Source: Acidobacteriota bacterium (lineage in GTDB: Bacteria > Acidobacteriota > UBA6911 > RPQK01 > JACQSY01). From it: a stretch of DNA of 51,622 bases. Every line of letters starts with the position of its first letter. Within the stretch, counting starts at the first letter, position 1. The stretch is taken from positions 1-51,622 of the forward strand of contig JACQSY010000029.1 in NCBI GenBank assembly GCA_016211085.1. Direction: 5' to 3'. Below, piece after piece: positions 9,093 to 16,489 of the stretch. Made by a program: the position numbers and the translations under genes. The notes under the pieces are model-generated. The model searched no databases. It was not told the DNA's origin and was given only the letters and a program-made list of their open reading frames with translations.

Positions 9093-9684
9093 GGTCGCTT
9101 CACCCACTCCCTAAAAAAGTCGCAATAAAAATGCGAGACCCTGAAAATTCTTCGCAACCTTACTACCGCCTCAAAAACTTTGTCAACACAGTCCCAGAGC
9201 GCCGGTGCATGTCTCCAGACACACCGGATCCGCCCGCCCCAAGACGGCGGGCTCCATTCCTGAGATCCTGCCTTTCCAGGGCTCGGCTTCGCTTCGCCCT
9301 TCGCTACGCTCGGCCCGCCTGCCCAAAAGCGGCAGGCTGGAGAAATCTGCAAATCTTCTTTGGAGTGCGGTCGCACAAGACCGCTTTCACCGCGCAAAAT
9401 GTCGCTCCACCGGCTTCTACCTTGCAGGCTCTCGCAAGGTGATCTTGCCATTGCGCCCGCCGTTTTGGGGCAGGCGACTGAACCTATCGTTTTCCTGTGC
9501 AGGGAGTTTTTTAAGGACCTTGTCATGAAAACGGGATTTTTGATGGACGGTCTTCCCCAGCGGCACCGGATCGAAGGCTTTTGAGACAGCCTCTCCGCTG
9601 GCGCTTCGTGCGCGCCTTCCGACTTATTCTGGACCGCTTGCATGAGGTACACTTGAGACCCGTTAGAGTTGGATACAAGCGCCC
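9093..9684. repeat. Gene-free stretch with GC-rich hairpins and a repeat fragment
   Basis: No credible gene. It holds perfect hairpins GCCCGCC/GGCGGGC (9232-9252) and GCCTGCC/GGCAGGC (9317-9337), a related inverted copy near 9453-9477, and at 9594-9622 a reverse-oriented half copy of the ~80 bp palindromic family (CCGCTGGCGCTTCGTGCGCGCC). A similar GC-rich motif occurs near 22590-22620. Confidence 0.55.
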
Positions 9685-11817
9685 ATGAAGCAAGTCGTAG
9701 GAATCCATAGCCATCCCCAGCAATCAAAGCCTTCGCCGCCCGTCGCAAGAATAACTCCTTCCCTCACAAGGATTCACGGCGAACGGCGAATCGACAACTA
9801 CCACTGGATGCGCGATCGGTCCGATCCCGCGGCGCTGGAGTATTTAAAAGCAGAGAACCACTACACCTCCTGCATGATGCAACCTGTGGAAAGCCTTCAG
9901 CGGCAGCTATACAAGGAACTCGTGGGGAGAATTAAGGCAACCGACCTCTCGGTGCCCGAGAGAGTGGACGACTATTTTTACTACTTCCGAACCGAACGGG
10001 GAAAACAATATCCGATTTTTTGCCGCAAGAAAGGGAGTCTCAAGGGAAAAGAGCAGGTCTTGCTGGACCAAAATCAACTGGCTGCAGGGCATGAATTCCT
10101 GCGCGTCGGCGCAGCGGTGGTGAGTCCCGACCATCAGTTGCTTGCGTATTCGATCGATACCAGCGGCGCGGAAACATTTACCCTGTCAATTAAAGATCTG
10201 AGAACTGGGAAACAGGTGGGTCCGTCCATCCCTAACACCTATTACTCTGTCGAATGGGCCAACGATAACCGTACGCTTTTTTACAGCGTGCTCAACGAGG
10301 CCAAACGACCTTACCGTCTCTACCGGCACCGGCTGGGTCAAACCCGCGACCAGGACCTGCTCGTATTCGAGGAGCCGGACGAAAGATTCTTCCTGTCTCT
10401 GTCGAAGACTCGCAGCCGTGCATTCCTGCTGATCACGCTTCGAAGCATCACGACCTCAGAAGTCTGGTTTTTGCCGGCAGAACAGCCCGAAAGCAAATTT
10501 CAATTGGTACAGCCGCGTCGGGAAAAACTGGAGTACTACCTGGAACACCATGGCCGCCGATTCCTCATCCTGACTAATTACCGGGCCCCCAACTTTAGGG
10601 CCATGTATGCAGACGTGAGCCGGACCGGACTCGAATACTGGAAGGTTTTTCAGCCCTACAAAAGGGATGTCAAGGTAGAGGCGATCGATGCTTTCGAAAA
10701 ACACGTGGTGGTCTCCTGCAGGAAAGAGGGGCTCAGACGGATCAAGATTTACGACCTGGCAGACGAAGGAGAAGGAGAACATGAGGTTTCCTTCCCTGAA
10801 GATGTTTACAGCGTGGCTCTCGCACGCAATCCGGAGTTCAAGACGAAATACCTTCGTTTTACCTACAGTTCCCTCATCACTCCCCCCAGCGTCTACGACT
10901 ACAATCTGCAGACTCGTAAGCGCGCTCTTAGAAAAAAACAGCCGGTCAAAGGTGGATACAAGCCGCAGCGATACGTGACACGCCGGCTCTTTGCAGTATC
11001 CAGGGACGGAACTCAGGTGCCCATCTCGATCGTGCACCGAAGAGGGTTGCGAAGGGATCGGAAAAACCCTCTTTTCTTATACGGCTACGGCGCTTACGGC
11101 ATCAGCCTGGAACCTCAGTTCTCATCGCACCGTCTGAGCCTGTTGGACCGTGGGTTCGTCTTTGCCATAGCCCATGTGCGCGGCGGGGGGGAAATGGGAC
11201 GCCCATGGTATGAAAAGGGGAAATTGCTTCAAAAAAAGAACAGTTTCCTTGACTTCATTTGCTGCGCCGAAGCGCTGATTGCTTCCGGTTATACCTCAAA
11301 AGAACTGCTGGTCTTTGAAGGTGGAAGCGCAGGGGGATTGCTGATAGGAGCGGTCCTCAACATGCGCCCCGACCTGCCTCGCGTGGTGGTTGCCAAGGTG
11401 CCTTTTGTCGACGTCGTGAACACATTGTTGGATGAAAACCTCCCCCTGACGGTCACTGAGTTCGAAGAGTGGGGTAATCCCAAGAAGCAGAAGCATTACC
11501 AATACATCAAGAGCTACTCGCCTTACGACAACATCCGGGCGGTCGCTTATCCTCACCTCCTGGTCACGGCCGGGCTCAACGATCCACGAGTTCCTTATTG
11601 GGAGGCGGCAAAATGGACGGCCAAGCTGCGACAGTTAAAGACGGACGAAAATCGCCTGCTGCTGAAGACTGATCTTGAGGCAGGGCACGGAGGCCCTTCC
11701 GGCCGCTATGCTCACATCCACGAAATTGCCTTTGAATATGCGTTTATTCTGGAATGCCTGGGGATTAAATCAAAGCAGCGTAACCGGTCTCAGAGATTGC
11801 GCTACCGCGGCAACTGA
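9685..11817 (+). CDS. ptrB: Oligopeptidase B (prolyl oligopeptidase family S9A)
   Basis: 710 residues, normal length for oligopeptidase B. An N-terminal beta-propeller (about 90-430) is followed by the alpha/beta hydrolase domain. Catalytic triad: Ser548 in GGSAGG, Asp633 in GLNDPRV and His668 in AGHGG. The DNYHWMRD and RGGGEMG segments are typical. No signal peptide, so cytosolic; the enzyme cleaves short peptides after basic residues. Transcribed alone; the ATG has no strong ribosome-binding site. Confidence 0.93.
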   Translation: MKQVVGIHSHPQQSKPSPPVARITPSLTRIHGERRIDNYHWMRDRSDPAALEYLKAENHYTSCMMQPVESLQRQLYKELVGRIKATDLSVPERVDDYFYYFRTERGKQYPIFCRKKGSLKGKEQVLLDQNQLAAGHEFLRVGAAVVSPDHQLLAYSIDTSGAETFTLSIKDLRTGKQVGPSIPNTYYSVEWANDNRTLFYSVLNEAKRPYRLYRHRLGQTRDQDLLVFEEPDERFFLSLSKTRSRAFLLITLRSITTSEVWFLPAEQPESKFQLVQPRREKLEYYLEHHGRRFLILTNYRAPNFRAMYADVSRTGLEYWKVFQPYKRDVKVEAIDAFEKHVVVSCRKEGLRRIKIYDLADEGEGEHEVSFPEDVYSVALARNPEFKTKYLRFTYSSLITPPSVYDYNLQTRKRALRKKQPVKGGYKPQRYVTRRLFAVSRDGTQVPISIVHRRGLRRDRKNPLFLYGYGAYGISLEPQFSSHRLSLLDRGFVFAIAHVRGGGEMGRPWYEKGKLLQKKNSFLDFICCAEALIASGYTSKELLVFEGGSAGGLLIGAVLNMRPDLPRVVVAKVPFVDVVNTLLDENLPLTVTEFEEWGNPKKQKHYQYIKSYSPYDNIRAVAYPHLLVTAGLNDPRVPYWEAAKWTAKLRQLKTDENRLLLKTDLEAGHGGPSGRYAHIHEIAFEYAFILECLGIKSKQRNRSQRLRYRGN

Positions 11818-12391
11818 TCAGGGGCGTGGGTGGTAAGAAAAAAGGTCAAAAGTACGAAGTGCCAGTACGAATTCAATTCGAGCTTCGTACTTCGAAATTC
11901 ACCGTTTGCAACTCGCATTTTCTCCCCACCTGTGACGCAAAGCCAGGAGACGCTGCGCGTAAAACGGAAAAATTTCCCGCACCACTCCCTGGTTGCGTTG
12001 CGTGCTAGTCCTAAAGCAGGGTGATGCTTTGGGCATGGAAGTTGCGAGATTTACAGGTATCAGTAATCAACACACGCGACGCCCAGAAACCCAGCTACGG
12101 GTCCCGAATCATTCCTATTTTGGAGACTGCGGAAGTCACCCCTTACAATGCTTTGGTGGATAAACCGGGTGCCGGGACGCATAGCAAGTGGTCTCGGTTC
12201 CCGCCTTTCTTCTGCTTTTAGTGGGAGCGGTAAGAGTTTGGAGGAGGAAACGTTTGAGCCGATGAGGTCCGCAATCCAATCGTGTCGGTGATGTCTTAAT
12301 TCAGGACATCACCATCGTGTCTTCCGATTTAACAGGAAAGCCTGTTCTGCGTTATTCTTAAATTTTTCAGATCATTGCTTCATGAGGGGTT
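11818..12391. other. Gene-free stretch with two inverted repeats
   Basis: No convincing gene. At 11850-11892, AAGTACGAAG and CTTCGTACTT form a perfect 10-bp inverted repeat; similar 'tacgaagtgcgaagtgcc' text recurs inside the repeat at 35716-35863. At 12287-12313, GGTGATGTC and GACATCACC form a perfect 9-bp dyad with a 9-nt centre, about 80 bp before the lipoprotein gene; it could be an operator, and the lack of a T run argues against a terminator. Confidence 0.5.
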
Positions 12392-12985
12392 ATGTTTTTA
12401 GAGGAAACCTTAATCAAGAGATTGCTTGTTTTGGCAGCGACCATCTGGTTTTTGGGGTGTACTCAAAACCAGCAGGGTCATCCGGAGGTCACGCCGGACA
12501 CGGAAGTGCACTCCGCGGCAACACCGAGCCTGAACTATTCCGCTCCTCCTGAATGGATTGTAGAGACTCCGTCGTCCCCTGTGCGGAAAGCACAGTACCG
12601 GCTGCCTAAAGTATCGGGCGATTCTGAGGATGCCGAACTGGCGGTCTTCTTTTTTCCCGGCCAGGGGGGATCAGTTGAAGCAAATCTCGATCGTTGGATC
12701 GGTCAGTTTACAAAACCGGATGGGTCCCCGGCCAAGGATGCGTCCAAGATTACCAACAAGGACATTAACGGGATTTCATTAACTATTGTCGACGTCAGCG
12801 GGACCTATAATGCCTCCATGGGACCCATGACCGATGCCAAACCCAAGCCCGGATATCGAATGATTGCAGCGATCGCAGAATCGGCAAATGGCCCGTGGTT
12901 TTTCAAATTAACAGGTCCCGCCGGTACGGTGACCAAATGGGAGTCCAGCTTTAATGATTTCTTGCAGACGCTCAAGCAGGGATGA
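12392..12985 (+). CDS. Putative lipoprotein, conserved unknown family
   Basis: 197 residues. Hydrophobic N-terminal segment ending in a lipobox-like FLGC (Cys near residue 23), then a linker rich in Thr/Pro and a soluble domain of about 150 residues. The stretch around residues 50-100 (PPEWIVETPSSPVRKAQYRLP, then GQGGSVEANLDRWIGQF) is a recognisable pattern of a widely scattered bacterial family without known function. Probably anchored in the outer or inner membrane facing the periplasm. Monocistronic; the AGGGG before the ATG is very close (2 nt), so a slightly later start is possible. Confidence 0.75.
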   Translation: MFLEETLIKRLLVLAATIWFLGCTQNQQGHPEVTPDTEVHSAATPSLNYSAPPEWIVETPSSPVRKAQYRLPKVSGDSEDAELAVFFFPGQGGSVEANLDRWIGQFTKPDGSPAKDASKITNKDINGISLTIVDVSGTYNASMGPMTDAKPKPGYRMIAAIAESANGPWFFKLTGPAGTVTKWESSFNDFLQTLKQG

Positions 12986-13098
12986 AGCCGGCAAAATATA
13001 AATCAGGCTTGGGCACCTTTGACTGCCCTGAGGTTTAGAACGCTGCCTGCTTCGACTTGCGTGAAAAGCCCTCGAGGCTTCAGCCGCAGAGGAATGGT

Positions 13099-14649
13099 TC
13101 AAGGTTTTAGAGACAGTTGTGCGGCGCGGACTTCTTCCTCGGTAAATACCGCAAAAATAAAATCCAGCTGTTGCAAATAATCTCTGATTGTAGTCAGGCT
13201 TAGGGCCAACTCAGCCGCTCGTTTCCGATCCACAAAAATCTGGCTATTGGAAGGCTCAAAGTAGCGCACCAGTTTTTCTTCAGGATCAAATTTTTCGTGC
13301 AGGCGTCTGACAAGGTCGTTTGCAAAATGCCGCCCGGTCTTTGTTTCCGGTTCCATGGGCATGCCGTGATCTGCTGTAACCAAAATCAACACGTTCTCTT
13401 CTCCGGCCTTCTGAAACAGCGCTTCCATGAATTTGCCGATCTGAACATCCAACTCTGCAAGCGTTGCCTCCATCTCGGGCGAGAACGGTCCATACTGATG
13501 TCCGACGAAATCCGGCGTTTTCAAGTTCACGAGAATGAGGTCGGTGATTTCATCTAATCCGACCGGTTCATTTTTAATGAGCGCGAGCAAGCTTTCACCT
13601 TCAAAGCGAAGGAACAACGCGGACCGGGTGATGGACTCTGCATCACTAACGTTGTGTCCTTCCCAGGTTCCTTCGGAATCTTGCCACAGCGCGCGTGAAT
13701 GGTTTTCCTTGAGATAAGGCGGCAGAACATAACATTCAGGGTTGCTCTCCCATGCTCCGGTTTGTTTGCTGTAGCTTGCCACCAGGATCGGCGCCGCGTT
13801 CAGCTGGCATTTGCCACGCCCGGCCATACCTCCCGCCGCATATCCTGCGCCGGCCTGAACAGCGATCACCGCCCCGCCCCGTGTCCGTAGATTCCAAACA
13901 TCGGCCAGCGTCAACGCAACCAGATTCTTAGAAGCGAGGCTCGGAAAGGGGTCTTCAATCTTGCCGCTCCCCCAGTTAAAGAAAGAGTTCCCCACGATAC
14001 CGTGATTCATAGGGTCGGCGCCTGTGGCAATTGTGGAATGAGCCAGGGCTGTAGCCGAGGGGAGGTAATTAATTTCCGCATTGGCAAACCAGGCCCCGCT
14101 CTCCCGCAGTTGCGTCAAATGAGGAAGCCGTTCCCGGTAACGATCGAAATAATCACGGCGCATCGCGTCAAGCACCAGGAGCAGTACCGCCTTGGGCGGT
14201 GGATTCTCAAGGTTGATCGCTTCATGAAGGATGCGCCCGGTGGTTCCAGGTAGAGCAATACCCAGGAGCGCCGCCACCGTCGGAGCGACGTCCTGCAGGC
14301 TCGCCGCATTTTTGTATACACCCCGCTTGACATACCTCCCCCCATGGAAGATCAGAGGGATCTGCACGTCATATTCCCAGGGGGTTCCGTGCATGAAGCG
14401 ATAGTGGGGGCTTTCCGCAGTAATGATATGGTACTTCTTGGGAACCACCATGAGCTGACCGCTGCGGCCCGGAAAGTAGGCGCGCGCGAACATCTGCAAA
14501 AATCTCTGCCGGTCCTGCTGGGCCTTTGGCTGCGCTGTGGTACACGGGTCAAAGCAGGTGAGCATTAGGAAGGCTGTCGACAACACGAAGACGCAGCAGG
14601 TGGTGTTCTTACAATTTGGTTTGGGCCGTGAAAGCATTTTAAAACGCAT
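13099..14649 (-). CDS. Alkaline-phosphatase-superfamily protein with circularly permuted order
   Basis: 516 residues from ATG 14649. After a hydrophobic leader (about 18-38) comes a ~95-residue module (about 48-140): FPGRSGQLMVV, a FMHGTPWEYD metal-ligand motif (His87), IPLIFHGG, DVAPTVAALLGI and TGRILHEA. In PafA/NPP-like phosphatases this module is normally the C-terminal end. The usual N-terminal catalytic part follows: VLDAMRRDYF (Asp161), SATALAHSTIATG (nucleophile probably Thr200), HGIVGNSFFNW, then VLILVTADHGM. The protein ends at FTEEEVRAAQ, exactly where the first module would normally continue. All metal-site motifs are present, so an active phosphomonoesterase or phosphodiesterase is plausible. 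Overlaps the upstream gene's stop by 11 nt (translational coupling); ATG 14637 is an alternative start. Confidence 0.85.
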   Translation of the reverse strand: MRFKMLSRPKPNCKNTTCCVFVLSTAFLMLTCFDPCTTAQPKAQQDRQRFLQMFARAYFPGRSGQLMVVPKKYHIITAESPHYRFMHGTPWEYDVQIPLIFHGGRYVKRGVYKNAASLQDVAPTVAALLGIALPGTTGRILHEAINLENPPPKAVLLLVLDAMRRDYFDRYRERLPHLTQLRESGAWFANAEINYLPSATALAHSTIATGADPMNHGIVGNSFFNWGSGKIEDPFPSLASKNLVALTLADVWNLRTRGGAVIAVQAGAGYAAGGMAGRGKCQLNAAPILVASYSKQTGAWESNPECYVLPPYLKENHSRALWQDSEGTWEGHNVSDAESITRSALFLRFEGESLLALIKNEPVGLDEITDLILVNLKTPDFVGHQYGPFSPEMEATLAELDVQIGKFMEALFQKAGEENVLILVTADHGMPMEPETKTGRHFANDLVRRLHEKFDPEEKLVRYFEPSNSQIFVDRKRAAELALSLTTIRDYLQQLDFIFAVFTEEEVRAAQLSLKP

Positions 14650-15181
14650 CAAGAGTGGACGGCTCCCGTTCACTTCCCGACTCAGTCGAAAGCCGCTTAA
14701 CAAGGCGCACCGCTGCCCAAAGAGGGTAGGCCAGAACACATTCAAGAAGAAAAAACAAAAATGCCCCCTGAAGGTGGAAGGGAGAATCCGCCAGAGGACG
14801 ATAAAGAGGAACCAGCACCGCCCAGCCCAGCCTTATGGAGCTGAGTGGCCACAACAACATCACTCCATGATCGTTGGCGTCGGCCGTACAGAGTGTATCC
14901 AAGAAGCTATGGCTGAACAGCGCTAAAAAAAACAAGCCGCAGCTTAAGGTGGGCAACAAACGCTCCCGCACGGCTGACCAGAGCAAGGTCAAAAAGGCAA
15001 AAAATACGACGGAATGGGAGAAAGTACGATGGAACTCGTCAAGGGGAACGCCCAAACCCCGCACCAGCGCGAAATCGAAATCAGGCAGCAGTGCGAGAAA
15101 CGCCACTGCTGTCCATAGTCTCGTACTCCTCGATCCCACAAGACCAAGCGCCACACTGCAGTGAGCAATTGGCAAAGACAT
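14639..15181 (-). CDS. YdjM/DUF457-like inner-membrane metal-dependent hydrolase
   Basis: 180 residues with four to five membrane segments. Conserved polar motifs LPDFDF, HRTFSHS and HSFLDTL, spaced between helices, match the YdjM (LexA-regulated, membrane-bound predicted hydrolase) family. ATG 15181 is chosen because GAGG lies 6-7 nt upstream; a longer frame to 15232 would run into the repeat region. The stop overlaps the start of the permuted phosphatase gene, suggesting a two-gene operon. Function inferred from the family only. Confidence 0.75.
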   Translation of the reverse strand: MSLPIAHCSVALGLVGSRSTRLWTAVAFLALLPDFDFALVRGLGVPLDEFHRTFSHSVVFFAFLTLLWSAVRERLLPTLSCGLFFLALFSHSFLDTLCTADANDHGVMLLWPLSSIRLGWAVLVPLYRPLADSPFHLQGAFLFFLLECVLAYPLWAAVRLVKRLSTESGSEREPSTLDAF

Positions 15182-15235
15182 TTCTTGCCTCAGCGACGGT
15201 ATCGTTGTTGTTCGATCCAATGAAAACCGCAAAAC

Positions 15236-15410
15236 CCGAGGCGCGCAGGAAGCGCCAGCGGAGTATGTGCTCCTGCAACGCCTTCAGAAGTGCTCCGTCA
15301 CCGCCTCTGAAAGATCTGCCCGCGGCTGCCGTTGCATTAAGGCGCCACTGGATCAGAGGCGCGCACCAAGCGCAGCGGAGTATGTGCTCCGTTTGGCGTT
15401 GTGATCAGAC
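15236..15410 (+). repeat. Palindromic repeat elements, copies 3 and 4
   Basis: Copy 3 (15236-15310) runs from GAGGCGCGCAGG to CCGCCTCTGA. Copy 4 (15353 to about 15410, TCAGAGGCGCGCACC then a diverged tail) follows after 42 bp in direct orientation. They fill the gap between the YdjM-like gene and the end of the AhpD-like gene. Confidence 0.75.
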
Positions 15411-15416
15411 GCAAGA

Positions 15417-15944
15417 CTAGACGTCGACCGGAACGCGAGCCCCCTCGTTGAAACGGTTGGTAAAGTTGGCGGTGGCCACCACGAGGACCAGCTCCACGAT
15501 CTGCTTTTCGTTAAAATGCTGCCCCAGCCGTTCTAGATTAAGCTCGGTCACGGCGCCGGGAAAGCCGGTGAGCAACTCCGTAAAATCAATTACCGCGCGG
15601 TCCTCGGGTGTCCAGTGGTCGAGGTTCTTGCCCCCGGGCTGCTGAAGCGACTGGATCTGCTCATCGCTAAGGCCATTCTGCTTCGCCGAAGCAGTATGTG
15701 CCCGCGTTCAATATTCACAACCGTTCAATATTGAAGTCCTGAGGTAGGCAATTTCCTTCAGCTTGGGAGACAGTTCCCCTTTCGCCCACAGACTTCCGTA
15801 AAAATTTGCAAAATGAGTAAGCGCTTCCGGCTTATGTGCCATGACACGGAAGAAATTCAGCACCTTTCCTCTTTTCTTTTCCATCTGCTCGAAAAGTTCT
15901 CTTGCCGGACCAGCCTGCTCTTTTTCAACGGGTTGTATTTTCAT
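15417..15944 (-). CDS. AhpD-like (CMD family) protein, candidate selenoprotein read through UGA
   Basis: 175 residues if the in-frame TGA at 15708-15710 (codon 79) is read as selenocysteine. Upstream the frame ends ...SILNGCEY; downstream it continues without a break as TRAHTASAK...LDHWTPEDRAVIDF...NRFNEGARVPVDV to TAG at 15417. The UGA sits exactly where the second Cys of the CxxC redox motif is expected, giving C-E-Y-U. AhpD-like proteins use this motif for peroxide reduction or thiol exchange, with a downstream His (HTASAK) assisting. A hairpin fitting the bacterial SECIS lies 14-30 nt after the UGA. ATG 15944 has an excellent GAGGAGG ribosome-binding site. Alternative: a nonsense mutation in an ordinary CxxC gene, which is less likely given the intact downstream frame and the hairpin. 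Confidence 0.82.
15678..15694 (-). promoter_or_regulatory. Candidate bacterial SECIS hairpin
   Basis: Minus strand CTGCTTC-GGC-GAAGCAG: perfect 7-bp stem, 3-nt loop beginning GG. The loop starts 21 nt after the UGA at 15710-15708, inside the 16-37 nt window and with the loop guanosine described for bacterial SECIS elements. Confidence 0.75.
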
Positions 15945-16097
15945 ATTCCTCCTCGAATTTCCGCTCAAAAAGCGGTGTCCCATCTTAGCATAGCGAATTG
16001 AAGGGACAGGATGTCAATGACTGTCCGGACGTGGTATCCTAGTGGACGTTTCTTCAATCAGGATGCAAGCTGATTTTAAGACCTGCCCCTAAGGATC

Positions 16098-16448
16098 ATG
16101 CGTGGGAAAACGGCCCTTTTTCTCAGAGGTTGGCTGGTAGCGATTTCCATTGCTCTACTGTTTTCCTCACTCTACCTGGGAGGTCTGGAAGTCTCACATA
16201 CCTGTCATTTTGAGGGCAAGGTCACTGGCTCCTCCAAAGACCATCAGCTGTTTTCTTCCTCCGTCCGGGCAGGTCATCTCCATGAGGCTTGTTTCCTCAG
16301 CGGCATCTGTAGTGTTGCCGCCCAGAACGCGCCAGCCGTCGATTTTCTTGCAGCCGCAAAACACCTAACGGCGGTGGGTATGCTGTTCCGACCCGGTTTC
16401 CTGGATCCCTGCTTCTATTTGCGGGCTCCCCCGCGCTCCGACGTCTAA
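16098..16448 (+). CDS. Small membrane-anchored Cys/His-containing protein upstream of TonB receptor
   Basis: 116 residues: one N-terminal hydrophobic segment (about 8-30), then a predicted periplasmic part with paired residues typical of metal binding (SHTCHFEG, HLHEACFLSGICS) and a short C-terminal hydrophobic stretch. It ends 41 bp before the ZnuD-like receptor gene on the same strand and is probably co-transcribed. No family recognised. A periplasmic metal-handling role is an inference from the neighbour and the Cys/His pattern. Confidence 0.6.
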   Translation: MRGKTALFLRGWLVAISIALLFSSLYLGGLEVSHTCHFEGKVTGSSKDHQLFSSSVRAGHLHEACFLSGICSVAAQNAPAVDFLAAAKHLTAVGMLFRPGFLDPCFYLRAPPRSDV

Positions 16449-16489
16449 CCTCTTATTTTCCTGACAAAGAATTCGAGCGGGAGATAACC

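Noticed and set aside
9089..9748. 219-codon frame on the - strand upstream of the UbiD gene
   Set aside because: Runs through GC-rich hairpins and repeat sequence, overlaps the start of oligopeptidase B, and resembles no protein.
12021..12221. 66-codon + strand frame before the lipoprotein gene
   Set aside because: No ribosome-binding site or recognisable sequence; most of it lies in an apparently non-coding gap.
15417..15708. Pseudogene call for the AhpD-like gene
   Set aside because: The frame after the UGA is intact to a natural family C-terminus, the UGA is at a catalytic Cys position, and a SECIS-like hairpin follows; decay would not preserve these.
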